From: Haloferacaceae archaeon
Lineage (GTDB): Archaea; Halobacteriota; Halobacteria; Halobacteriales; Haloferacaceae
Direction of reading: 5' to 3'
DNA length: 17,770 nt
Assembly (NCBI GenBank): GCA_003554115.1
Contig: PWFE01000125.1
Span: forward strand, 1 to 17,770
The notes beneath the pieces are model-generated. The model had not been told where the DNA came from. It made no database searches and worked only from the letters and a program-made list of their open reading frames with translations. Positions 1 through 7,147 of the stretch are shown here, piece by piece (position 1 is the first letter of the stretch; every line of letters begins with the position of its first letter). Made by a program: the position numbers and the translations under genes.

Positions 1-56
1 AGTGACGCCACAGAGTTAGCAACCCTGCGCCTTGGGCCAGGCTTGGCTACCGCAAC
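1..56 (-). tRNA. tRNA-Ser(GCU), 5' part only, truncated by window edge
   Basis: On the minus strand, starting at 56, the sequence folds as the 5' half of a tRNA. There is a 7-nt acceptor strand GTTGCGG, then TA at positions 8-9. The D arm is a GCC/GGC stem with a loop containing CCTGG. One base follows, then an anticodon arm CAGGG-TTGCTAA-CTCTG. Loop position 33 is T and the anticodon is GCT, which reads AGC/AGU serine codons. The remaining ten bases begin the long variable arm expected of tRNA-Ser. The T arm and 3' acceptor strand lie left of the window, so acceptor pairing cannot be checked. A TATA-like gatgtttaag on the minus strand near 140-149 could be its promoter, but the leader would be long. 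Confidence 0.88.
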
Positions 57-465
57 ACGCTGGTTTGTATTGTCGCCCCTACGGACTCGGGACACTGTGC
101 CCCTACAGTACTACACGCGAAGGAACTCGGCTCCAGCACTTAAACATCACGAACCACCGCCGGCGTGTTGTGGCCTGACATAGCTCTCGTGAGTCGACTG
201 TTCGCGCCCTGTTAGATACCGCCTACACCTCGTTGACAGCCGGTAGTCAGTATCTACTAACCAGACGTCGATGACAGGTTGACCGGCGCCCACGGTTCTT
301 CCGACGGCACCGACACCCCTAACCAGCATGCTGCACTGTCGGCCAAAGAAAAGCCTGATAACTCCTATACGGGCGTTTGGACCTACAGAGAATCCGCTCG
401 CCGAAAAAATACGTGAGATCGTCGACGGCTTAGATGCTCGCCCTGTCACCGCTGAGAGCTAACTA
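57..465. other. gene-poor, apparently decayed stretch with a plus-strand coding remnant at its right end
   Basis: No convincing gene lies here. The most protein-like piece is a plus-strand frame opening at 283 and closing with TAA at 460-462. It has a possible ATG at 328, which would give 44 residues ending in NPLAEKIREIVDGLDARP plus a short tail. That stretch has a helical, charged character like the C-terminus of a real haloarchaeal protein. The sequence in front of it, in any frame, is broken by stops (for example TGA at 280-282). The tail ends 3 bp from the stop codon of the convergent SDR gene. I infer a decayed gene of unknown family, although a genuine 44-aa protein cannot be excluded. 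A 100-codon minus ORF across the same bases looks like noise. Confidence 0.35.
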
Positions 466-1092
466 TCAGGTTCGGATTTTCGGGAGCATCCGGAGATAGA
501 TACCGCGTTCACAGCAGTCCAGCATGAATGACGAGCAGTCGCTGTACGAAACGCTCCCAAACCCGAGGCTGATGTTGCCCGTTCTGTACTGCCGTGTGAG
601 CCGTCCCTCGGCGAGTCGAAGCACACGAGGTACCGTCCAGTGGAGGTCCCGTCGGGCCACATCCTCGATGTGATGGGCTGCGTCGGTAGTGAATGTCGGC
701 CGAAAAAGCCGAAACAGCGATCCGACGAGCAGCTCCACGAATCCACCGCTCTCATCGTCTGTTTGGACTGTCGCTGGAGCAACCGTGAGATATCGGTCGA
801 CGCCGACTGACTCCATCGCATCGAGAATATGCGAGCCACTCACTGAGAAATAATCCGATGGACTGTGTTCGGTGTGCCACAACCCGTTGCAGACGGCTGT
901 CGCCTCCGCTACTGCCGATTCGACGTTACGGCCCGCATAGGTGTCGACCTCGACTACGGAGACTGTAGACGAGCCCCAAGAGAGTTGTGCAGACGGCCGA
1001 ACAGCAGCGATCACCTCGTGGCCACGGTCGACTGCCTGTGCCACGAGCTGTCGGCCGAGTGGACCGCTTGCACCGAAGACGGTCAGCTTCAC
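466..1092 (-). CDS. NAD(P)-binding, atypical SDR / NmrA-like oxidoreductase
   Basis: This 208-aa protein opens with the Rossmann signature MKLTVFGASGPLGRQL; the glycine motif GASGPLG is at residues 7-13. A helix and a second strand (HEVIAAVRP) follow, as in the NAD(P)H-binding, NmrA-like and flavin-reductase-like SDRs. These proteins use or sense NAD(P)(H), often without the classical YxxxK catalytic pair, and I see no clear YxxxK here. Substrate and pathway are unknown. I chose the GTG at 1090-1092 as the start. The protein then begins exactly where the family does, and a TATA-like element (1114-1124) sits 27 nt upstream, as for a leaderless transcript. An earlier GTG at 1107 would add five residues but lies only 12 nt from that element. 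The gene follows moaA on the same strand after 90 bp, probably with its own promoter. Confidence 0.8.
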   Translation of the reverse strand: MKLTVFGASGPLGRQLVAQAVDRGHEVIAAVRPSAQLSWGSSTVSVVEVDTYAGRNVESAVAEATAVCNGLWHTEHSPSDYFSVSGSHILDAMESVGVDRYLTVAPATVQTDDESGGFVELLVGSLFRLFRPTFTTDAAHHIEDVARRDLHWTVPRVLRLAEGRLTRQYRTGNISLGFGSVSYSDCSSFMLDCCERGIYLRMLPKIRT

Positions 1093-1113
1093 GGCTGACT
1101 GTCTCACTCACTG

Positions 1114-1124
1114 CCAATAAGTAG
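1114..1124 (-). promoter_or_regulatory. TATA-like box of the SDR gene
   Basis: Minus-strand sequence ctacttattgg is centred 27 nt before the GTG at 1092. This is the spacing expected when an archaeal transcript begins at or next to its start codon. It supports the shorter start chosen for the downstream gene. Confidence 0.5.
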
Positions 1125-1182
1125 TTGGTGGCTACCGTGTGCGATCATCTGGTGTAGCCGGGCGAGACCACACTTCGGCCAA

Positions 1183-2190
1183 TTAGGCCCGAATATACTC
1201 TTCGTTGAGTTCCCACTCGCCGTTGTCGCCTTTGGTGAGGTATTCACCGTAGTAGGGAACTCGATTGCTGACGACCGTCTGGAACGCCTCGCGTATCTCT
1301 GCGCGGCTCATCTCGCCCATCGAGCGCAAATCGTCGTTACGGTTGAGACAGCCCTTGAGATATCCTTCATGTGTCACACGCACGCGATGGCAGTTCGCAC
1401 AAAACGTCGGGTTCTCGACGGGGTCGACGATTTCGACCATTCCACAGTCACCGACTGAGTCTCCGTTAGTCTCCGGATCGGTACTACTGACGTAGTAGCG
1501 CTTTCGGTCGTGCATCTCGCGGTGCTCGACGCGGTCGGCGATGGATTCGAGCCAGCGATGGACCCGCTCGATGTCGATGTTCCACTCGGGGCGACCAGTT
1601 AACTCAGGCATGTACTCGATCAACTGTAGCTGGAGGCCCTCGCGATTGGCGACGTGTTCGACCATGCCGTCGACGTATCCAGCGGTGTGCTCAAAGACGA
1701 CCATATTTAGTTTTACGGGGGCTAACTCGGCTTCGAGCGCTGCTTCAACGCCGTCAAGGACCTCCTCGTAGGCACCGGATTTTGTGACTTGGGCAAACTG
1801 CTCGGGATTGAGGGCGTCCTGAGAAACGTTAACACGGTCGAGTCCGGCCGAACTGAGCTGTTCAGCGCGGCCGCGGAGGAAGGTGCCGTTAGTTGTCAGT
1901 GAGGCCTCCATCGAATCAGGCGTTCGTCGGATGATCTCTTCGAGATCTGCCCGCAACATCGGCTCGCCTCCGGTGAACTTCACCTTCTTGACGCCGAACT
2001 CCTCGACGACCTCCAAGAAGCGAACGACCTCGTCGGCAGTGATCTCGTCCTCGGAGGGCTCCATCGGCCCGCGAGTGTCGCCGAGCCCCTCGTTGTGACA
2101 GTAGATGCAATCGAAGTTACAGCGGTCGGTTAACGAGATCCGGACGCCGGTCACCTCCCGCCCGAACTCGTCTTCGAGTGGCTCGTTCAT
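1183..2190 (-). CDS. moaA: GTP 3',8-cyclase MoaA (molybdenum cofactor biosynthesis)
   Basis: MoaA is a radical-SAM enzyme that, with MoaC, turns GTP into cyclic pyranopterin monophosphate, the first step of molybdopterin synthesis in the cytoplasm. The 335-aa protein shows the N-terminal [4Fe-4S]-SAM motif CNFDCIYC (Cys24, Cys28, Cys31) and the SAM-binding GGEP at 74-77. The second, GTP-binding cluster motif is [18 protein letters not shown] (Cys264, Cys267, Cys281). Length matches the family (about 320-340). The protein ends in NEEYIRA, so it lacks the C-terminal Gly-Gly known to matter in bacterial and human MoaA. The start is the ATG at 2188-2190, about 29 nt after a good TATA box. No other moa/mob genes are nearby. 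The identification is secure. Confidence 0.95.
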   Translation of the reverse strand: MNEPLEDEFGREVTGVRISLTDRCNFDCIYCHNEGLGDTRGPMEPSEDEITADEVVRFLEVVEEFGVKKVKFTGGEPMLRADLEEIIRRTPDSMEASLTTNGTFLRGRAEQLSSAGLDRVNVSQDALNPEQFAQVTKSGAYEEVLDGVEAALEAELAPVKLNMVVFEHTAGYVDGMVEHVANREGLQLQLIEYMPELTGRPEWNIDIERVHRWLESIADRVEHREMHDRKRYYVSSTDPETNGDSVGDCGMVEIVDPVENPTFCANCHRVRVTHEGYLKGCLNRNDDLRSMGEMSRAEIREAFQTVVSNRVPYYGEYLTKGDNGEWELNEEYIRA

Positions 2191-2214
2191 TGGCCGAATG
2201 TTTCTTCCGGGAAG

Positions 2215-2223
2215 ACTTAAATC
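2215..2223 (-). promoter_or_regulatory. TATA box of moaA
   Basis: Minus-strand gatttaagt is centred about 29 nt before the moaA ATG. This is a close match to the haloarchaeal TTTAWA-type TATA box and implies a leaderless or nearly leaderless transcript. Confidence 0.6.
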
Positions 2224-2335
2224 GGCAGGCTTCGACCGGGATTTTGAAACTAGTAGCAGTTACTCCATTGGGCAAACGTTGGAAGGTATGATCACAATAT
2301 GAACCATTGACAAGTAGGACAACGACAGAACTCTG

Positions 2336-2452
2336 ATGATGTTGCTGCGACGTTGCCGAGCGATTCGGACTGGCGAACCAATTCTTGTGTCTGTTGGACT
2401 GGCGGTCCTCTCACTAAGCAGTATCAATACCTACACGAACGTTCGAGATTGA
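2336..2452 (+). CDS. possible 38-aa small membrane-anchored protein (doubtful)
   Basis: The 300-bp gap between moaA and the zinc-finger gene holds one small plus-strand frame with tandem ATGs at 2336 and 2339 and TGA at 2450-2452. The product would have an arginine-rich N-terminus (LLRRCRAIR). A weakly hydrophobic stretch (ILVSVGLAVLSLSSI) follows, then a polar tail. That layout resembles a small single-span membrane protein with a positive inside. I see no TATA box at the expected distance and no family match, and an ORF this short can arise by chance. The rest of the gap holds only the moaA promoter on the left and the promoter of the zinc-finger gene on the right. Confidence 0.22.
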   Translation: MMLLRRCRAIRTGEPILVSVGLAVLSLSSINTYTNVRD

Positions 2453-2491
2453 AACCGGACTGATTTGTACCCCTCAGGCGTACTGACAGGT

Positions 2492-2698
2492 ATGACCGAC
2501 GACACTGATGATCCCGCGATCCCGATTGTTTGTGAGGCTTGCGGCACTGAAACGACGGTGCCGCTCTCGGAGGTTGCCGACCAACTCAGCCGACACAACG
2601 AGAACAGACACGACGGCAAAGAGTGTGCGGAAGTCGACCCTAAATTAAAATCGAGAATCCAAGATTTGGCCGCGAGAGATATCGGCCTACTTGAGTAG
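2492..2698 (+). CDS. 68-aa C2H2-like zinc-finger microprotein
   Basis: This short acidic protein carries a CEAC knuckle (Cys14, Cys17) followed by His35 and His40 (HNENRH), spaced C-x2-C-x17-H-x4-H. A further Cys45 and a C-terminal charged helix follow. The pattern fits a single zinc-binding finger of the kind found in many haloarchaeal small proteins, most of unknown role. Several are thought to act as regulators or protein-interaction modules. The start is the ATG at 2492. An upstream in-frame ATG (2465) would add nine residues, but a TATA-like tgatttgta near 2461-2469 lies about 28 nt before the chosen ATG and would overlap the longer version. The stop is 12 bp from the convergent MBL gene. 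Function is unknown; that it is a real gene is likely. Confidence 0.72.
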   Translation: MTDDTDDPAIPIVCEACGTETTVPLSEVADQLSRHNENRHDGKECAEVDPKLKSRIQDLAARDIGLLE

Positions 2699-2710
2699 TT
2701 CCCTCATTGT

Positions 2711-3466
2711 TTAAACGGTGAGTCGTAGTCCGTCACGGGCAATCCGAACCTCACCAGCAAAGCCCGCGGTAGTAACTGCTTGCCGCATTTCCTCGTGGTT
2801 GCCGTCCGTATGCGGGAACAGATGCGTGAGATACAGTCGGTCGACACTACAGCCAGCTAAGGCGTCACCCAGCTGGGTGGGGGTTGGATGGCCCGAGACG
2901 TCGACGCCGTCGGGAAATGAACAGTCGTGTGCAAGCACGCGACAGTCGTTAGCAAAGCGCCCCATTCCCGCAAACGCCTCGGAGTCACCACTGAACGCGA
3001 ACACCGCCTGTTCGTCGGTTGAGTCGGCAAACCGATAGGCCAGCCCGTCCATCGAATGTCGCGTCTCGTAGCTCTCGATTCCAAAGCCGGCGACCTCGAA
3101 CGACTGGCCCGCTGTCACGTCTCGAATCCGGAGGTCGACTCTGCCATCCAGATACGAATGAACCGACACTAAGCCGTCGATTACCTGCTTGGTTCCGGTA
3201 GGACCGACGATTTCGAGATACTCCTCGCCGGCAAGCCATCGTGCTTTGAGCAGTGCCATGAGATCAGAGAGATGGTCGAGGTGATGATGCGTTAGGAGGA
3301 CACTACTGACTCCTTCGCAGCCGACGCTGGTGCGAGCCAGCCGGTGGAGCACGCCGCTGCCGCAGTCGACAAGCAGTGAGCGGCCAGCACTCGTCAGCAG
3401 GAGGCCGGTCTGGACGCGACTCACCGTCGGCATCGCGCTACCGGTACCGAGAAACGTGACCTGCAT
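2711..3466 (-). CDS. MBL-fold metallohydrolase, RNase Z-like
   Basis: This 251-aa metallo-beta-lactamase-fold hydrolase has the metal-binding signature THHHLDH (His60, His62, Asp64, His65). Further family positions are TRHSMDGLAYRF (His137), FSGDS (Asp161), AHDCSF, SGHPTP (His192) and LTHLFPH (His215). The N-terminal MQVTFLGTGSAMPT matches RNase Z and related phosphodiesterases, which hydrolyse phosphodiester bonds (tRNA 3' ends or small nucleotides). The long exosite arm of true RNase Z is not obvious, and haloarchaea usually carry another rnz gene. I therefore call it RNase Z-like, not tRNase Z. The start is the ATG at 3464-3466, giving the canonical N-terminus. A longer frame to 3493 adds only nine unlikely residues. 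The gene is divergent from the Lhr-type helicase. Confidence 0.88.
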   Translation of the reverse strand: MQVTFLGTGSAMPTVSRVQTGLLLTSAGRSLLVDCGSGVLHRLARTSVGCEGVSSVLLTHHHLDHLSDLMALLKARWLAGEEYLEIVGPTGTKQVIDGLVSVHSYLDGRVDLRIRDVTAGQSFEVAGFGIESYETRHSMDGLAYRFADSTDEQAVFAFSGDSEAFAGMGRFANDCRVLAHDCSFPDGVDVSGHPTPTQLGDALAGCSVDRLYLTHLFPHTDGNHEEMRQAVTTAGFAGEVRIARDGLRLTV

Positions 3467-3557
3467 GTGTCGCTGAAGACCGCCGGCCCGCAAATCCGTT
3501 TGGGTCTCTGTCGTTCAACACAATCGACTTACGCGCCCAGTGATAACGAAAATCAAG

Positions 3558-6317
3558 ATGGCCACCCTTGGCCGCGAGTTGCTCTGTTTGAAAGCTGACA
3601 ACTACGCGTTCGATCCAGCAACCGTCGACATCGAAGACGAGGAGGTACTCGAACTGTTCGAGCCCGTGGTCCGCGAGTGGTGGGTAGCGGAGTTCGGGGC
3701 GTTTGTCGGCTCCAACGGCGGCTTTTTTACCCCTCCCCAGCGCGGGGCGATCCCGCACATCCATACAGGCAACAACGCGCTGATCTGTGGCCCAACTGGC
3801 TCCGGCAAAACCCTCGCGTCGTTTGCGGCGATCATCAACGAGCTGTTTCGCCGCGATCAACAGAACGACGAGGGCCTGAAAAACTCGGTGTACTGTCTGT
3901 ACATCTCGCCGCTGAAATCGCTGGCCAACGACATCCACCGCAATCTCACCGTTCCCTTGGAGGGAATCTCCGAACGACTGGCAGATCAGGGCGTCGACAC
4001 CGAAATCAGACACGCGATCCGCCATGGGGATACCAACAGCACCGCACGCCAGAAGATGCTCAAAGAGACGCCACACATCCTCAATACGACGCCTGAAACG
4101 CTGGCAATCCTGTTGAACTCTCCCAAATTCAAGAAGAAACTCGAAACCGTCGAGTACGTCATCGTCGACGAGATTCACAGTCTGGCCGAAAACAAACGCG
4201 GGACACATCTGACGGTTTCGCTGGAACGACTCGAAGCGATGTGTGAGAACTCACCGACGCGAATCGGCTGTTCGGCCACTGTCGAGCCACTGTCAACGGT
4301 CGGTGAGTTTCTGGTCGGCCGCAAAGAACCGGGCGGCGAGCCACGCGAGTACGAGATCGTCGACAGCCGATTCGTCCGCGACTTTGACATCCGCTTGGAG
4401 TGTCCGACTGACGATCTAATCAACACACCCCGAGCGGTAATCCAAGATAGGTTTTATCGCCGACTCGACGAACTCATCGACGGCCACACGAACACGCTCG
4501 TGTTCACGAACACGCGCTCGGGTGCCGAACGGGTACTCAAAACGCTCCGCGAGCGGTTCCCCGAGGAGTATGATGAGACTAACTCGGGGTGTCACCACGG
4601 AAGTCTCTCAAAAGATCGTCGTGGCGAGATCGAAGCAGGGCTGAAAGCTGGCGAGTTGGATGTGGTGACGACGTCGACGAGTCTCGAACTCGGTATCGAT
4701 ATGCCACACATCGATCTGGTCGTCCAGATTGGCTCGCCAAAATCCGTCGCTGCGCTGCTCCAACGAGTCGGACGGGCAGGCCACCAGCTTGGCCAGACCG
4801 TAACGGGACGAGTAATCGCCCTCGATCGTGACGAACTCATCGAGTGTGCGGTAATGTTACAAAAGGCCGAACAGGGCTTCGTCGACCGGGTGTTTATCCC
4901 CGAAAACGCCGCTGATGTAGCGGCCCAACACGTCTATGGGATGGCGATCAACCGGATCTGGCCAGAGAGCGAGCTCAAAGCGACGCTCCGGCGGGCCTAC
5001 CCGTTTCGTAACTTCGATCCCACCGATTGGGAACGCCTTATGCGGTACTTAACAGCCGACTATCCTGGGCTCGAAGACAAACACGTGTACGCCAAAATCT
5101 GGCGCGATACCAACGACCCGCCCGACGGCGAGCACCACTACGAGGAGTTTCCGGTCGACGAGCCACTGATCGGCAAACGCGGGAGGCTAGCTCGAGTGAT
5201 TTATATGACCAACATTGGGACGATCCCCGACTCGTTTAGCTGTGCGGTCCACACTCGCAGCGGCGACGAGTGGGTCGGCACGCTCGATGAGAACTATCTC
5301 GACACGATTGATCCCGGGGATGTGTTCGTTCTTGGCGGTCAGAGCTACGAGTACAGTTACCGGCGAGGCTCGAAGGTGTACGTCGAACCCACGTCAGCGC
5401 GTCCGACAGTTCCCTCGTGGTTCGCCGAGCGGCTCCCGCTGTCATACGATTTGGGTCGAGAAATCGTCGACTTCCAGACCAGTGTCCGTGATCGGCTTTC
5501 AGCAGGTGGGATCGAAGGACTCAGAACATGGTTACGAGCGTTTCCGATTGACGAACACAGTGTACGGGCGATCAGTCGGCTGTTCGACGAACAGCGGCGG
5601 TATCTGGGCGAGACAGCCATCAGTACCGACGAACAACTGGTAGTCGAATGTGAGATTGACCGCACCGAGTACCGCCGCCGGTTTTATGTCCATTCGAACT
5701 ACGGTCGGGCGTTCAATGATGGTCTCTCACGGCTCACTGCCCATGCGTGTGCGCAGCATGCGACTGCGAACGTCCAAGTGGCAGTCGCTGACAACGGATT
5801 TTCGATCCAAATGCCGCTAAATCGAAAAGTCGACATTGCAGGTATTATTCGGGAACTCGATCCTGCTGAGGTCATCCCGAAGCTTCGAGTATCGCTTGAC
5901 GGAACCGACCTCCTCCAGCGGTATTTTCGCATTAACGCCACCCGTTCGTTGATGATCCTCAAAAACTACAAAGGGTATGAAAAGTCTGCCGCCCAACAGC
6001 AGGTCTCCAGCGAGATGCTGCTGTCGTTCGCGCAAGAACTCGATTCATTCGCGGTTATCGAGGAGACATACCGCGAAATCATGGAAGATAAGCTCAACAT
6101 AACTGGAATTATTGAAGTCCTAACTCGTCTCGACCGGAGTGAGATGGAGGTTGTCTCCCACACAGTCGACTCGCCGAGTCCCCGAGCGTTTGGACTGGCG
6201 ACACTGATGGCTAGCGATGTCGTTCTCGCGGATGATGAAAGTGCTGTCCTCCAAGAGTTCCATGACAGAGTGTACGAAACGATCGATGACCATCCCGAAG
6301 CGGTCGAACCCGACTGA
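3558..6317 (+). CDS. Lhr-family ATP-dependent helicase (DEIH box)
   Basis: This is a superfamily 2 helicase of the Lhr (large helicase-related) type, a 3'-5' ATP-dependent translocase linked to DNA repair and RNA-DNA hybrid unwinding. Numbered from the ATG at 3558 (919 aa): Q-like FTPPQ at 57-61; Walker A GPTGSGKT at 78-85; SPLKSLANDIHRNL (motif Ia); DEIH at 204-207; SAT at 239-241; SLELGID (motif V); and QRVGRAGH from 402 (motif VI). About 450 further residues follow, matching the Lhr core (winged helix, beta-barrel and C-terminal domains). Length fits the short Lhr-core proteins rather than the 1,500-residue bacterial form. A GTG at 3540 would add six residues. I prefer the ATG because a weak TATA-like cttacg lies about 27 nt before it. 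It is divergent from an MBL hydrolase. Confidence 0.92.
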   Translation: MATLGRELLCLKADNYAFDPATVDIEDEEVLELFEPVVREWWVAEFGAFVGSNGGFFTPPQRGAIPHIHTGNNALICGPTGSGKTLASFAAIINELFRRDQQNDEGLKNSVYCLYISPLKSLANDIHRNLTVPLEGISERLADQGVDTEIRHAIRHGDTNSTARQKMLKETPHILNTTPETLAILLNSPKFKKKLETVEYVIVDEIHSLAENKRGTHLTVSLERLEAMCENSPTRIGCSATVEPLSTVGEFLVGRKEPGGEPREYEIVDSRFVRDFDIRLECPTDDLINTPRAVIQDRFYRRLDELIDGHTNTLVFTNTRSGAERVLKTLRERFPEEYDETNSGCHHGSLSKDRRGEIEAGLKAGELDVVTTSTSLELGIDMPHIDLVVQIGSPKSVAALLQRVGRAGHQLGQTVTGRVIALDRDELIECAVMLQKAEQGFVDRVFIPENAADVAAQHVYGMAINRIWPESELKATLRRAYPFRNFDPTDWERLMRYLTADYPGLEDKHVYAKIWRDTNDPPDGEHHYEEFPVDEPLIGKRGRLARVIYMTNIGTIPDSFSCAVHTRSGDEWVGTLDENYLDTIDPGDVFVLGGQSYEYSYRRGSKVYVEPTSARPTVPSWFAERLPLSYDLGREIVDFQTSVRDRLSAGGIEGLRTWLRAFPIDEHSVRAISRLFDEQRRYLGETAISTDEQLVVECEIDRTEYRRRFYVHSNYGRAFNDGLSRLTAHACAQHATANVQVAVADNGFSIQMPLNRKVDIAGIIRELDPAEVIPKLRVSLDGTDLLQRYFRINATRSLMILKNYKGYEKSAAQQQVSSEMLLSFAQELDSFAVIEETYREIMEDKLNITGIIEVLTRLDRSEMEVVSHTVDSPSPRAFGLATLMASDVVLADDESAVLQEFHDRVYETIDDHPEAVEPD

Positions 6318-6346
6318 GTGTGGGGTGGCCGTTGTCGAAAGACTTC

Positions 6347-6559
6347 TCAGCGATAGTCAGCAATCTCGACGACTGCTGACTCGGTGGCGATCACGAACGC
6401 CTCCTGTTTCAGGAGCCGTTCGTCCTGTGGCAAAAAGAGGAGGTGTGAGCCCCCTTTCTGTGTCGTCCGAATGACATCCCATTCAGTGCCAACATAGCCT
6501 AGATCCGTCTCAGGATCCGGGTCCGCCGAAAGCGACTCCCAATCACTGTATGAGGCCAT
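6347..6559 (-). CDS. small hypothetical protein, 70 aa
   Basis: This is an acidic 70-residue protein that I cannot assign to a family. It begins with a polar, Asp-rich region (residues 1-22). The second half (WDVIRTTQKGGSHLLFLPQDERLLKQEAFVIATESAVVEI, given as two adjoining parts: WDVIRTTQKGG and SHLLFLPQDERLL, then EAFVIATESAVVEI) alternates hydrophobic and polar residues like a small beta-rich or alpha/beta domain. No cysteines or membrane segment are present. The ATG lies 4 bp after the stop of the upstream Tat-type remnant, so the two are probably co-transcribed. It may be a surviving partner of a gene that has decayed. It is convergent with the Lhr gene, whose stop is 29 bp away. Confidence 0.6.
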   Translation of the reverse strand: MASYSDWESLSADPDPETDLGYVGTEWDVIRTTQKGGSHLLFLPQDERLLKQEAFVIATESAVVEIADYR

Positions 6560-6563
6560 GAGC

Positions 6564-6848
6564 TCAGTTGACTTCTTCGAGCGTCACGTCGACGGTGCCG
6601 TTGACTCGGAAACTGACCAGCTCACACGAAAACCGGGAGCCGTCGAGATTGTTGGCCCCCATACCGGTCGCAGTCGAACTGTCGGCGCGAAAACCTGCGA
6701 GAGTGTTGTTTCGAGACGTGGTGTTTTCGTCGATGGCTTGCCCTCCCTCGCCAGCTGAGTAACCAACCGCTGGTCCACCAACTCGCAGATAGTCCCGTCT
6801 GATAAACTGTCCCTGCTGCCCGGAATTGTCCGAGTGGCGTCTTGCCAT
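6564..6848 (-). pseudogene. probable internally deleted relic of a Tat-exported protein
   Basis: The 94-codon frame starts with a polar head and a twin-arginine motif IRRDYLRVGGPAVGYSAGE (Arg17-Arg18). This resembles Tat signal peptides of haloarchaeal secreted proteins, many of them beta-helix or lipoprotein types. The sequence then moves abruptly into a low-complexity Asn/Thr/Ser stretch (residues 39-72). It ends with a compact beta-like segment, FSCELVSFRVNGTVDVTL. The hydrophobic core of the signal is short and no folded domain of normal size remains. I infer that the start and end of a larger exported protein were joined by deletion, although the frame itself is intact. It could instead be a small Tat substrate in its own right. 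Upstream lie several TATA-like GTATAA hexamers (6866-6925). Confidence 0.42.
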
Positions 6849-7147
6849 ATTTCGTTAGGATCAACTTATACTGATAGTATTTCTGACCATCTGTGTTACA
6901 ATGTATCTCTCTTATACGGTTATACTATGTACTTGCAGGCATGCACAGACATTTAGTTACTAAATATGTTACCGTTACATACCCACATGAGGGAGTTACC
7001 GCTATGCGCAACTGTCGGTCGACTGAGTGGCTACAGGAGGCATGGTATCTGTAGGCTTGGTGTCTGCGATTACTAATTCAGCAACCAGTTAGTCGGTGGG
7101 ACATCACAGCCCGACAGTGAGTCGTTGGTCGGATGCCTTCCCGCGAG
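6849..7147. other. AT-rich intergenic region with repeated TATA-like hexamers and palindromes
   Basis: About 300 bp without a convincing gene and much richer in A/T than the flanks. On the minus strand the hexamer GTATAA occurs three times (6866-6871, 6912-6917, 6920-6925), the last two 2 bp apart. A perfect 13-bp palindrome, TTTAGT-T-ACTAAA, is at 6952-6964. Next to it is an inverted pair TATGT/ACATA (6965-6969 and 6977-6981) around gttac repeats. The palindrome ends about 25 nt before an ATG at 6987 that opens a 29-codon plus-strand frame of no recognisable character. I read the region as promoter and operator DNA for the minus-strand pair to its left, and possibly for a lost plus-strand gene. 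Confidence 0.5.
6952..6964. repeat. 13-bp perfect palindrome, possible regulator site or TATA element
   Basis: TTTAGT and ACTAAA are exact reverse complements separated by one T. This is the size and symmetry of a dimeric winged-helix regulator site in archaea. Its right arm runs into an AT-rich taaatat, which could itself serve as a TATA box. Confidence 0.4.

Noticed and set aside
147..449. 100-codon minus-strand ORF right of the tRNA
   Set aside because: Arg-rich, no domain-like pattern, unlike the acidic proteome, and it overlaps a more protein-like remnant on the other strand.
3438..4208. 256-codon minus ORF antisense to the helicase gene
   Set aside because: It is a shadow of the GC-biased codons of the helicase gene, whose motifs prove the sense frame.
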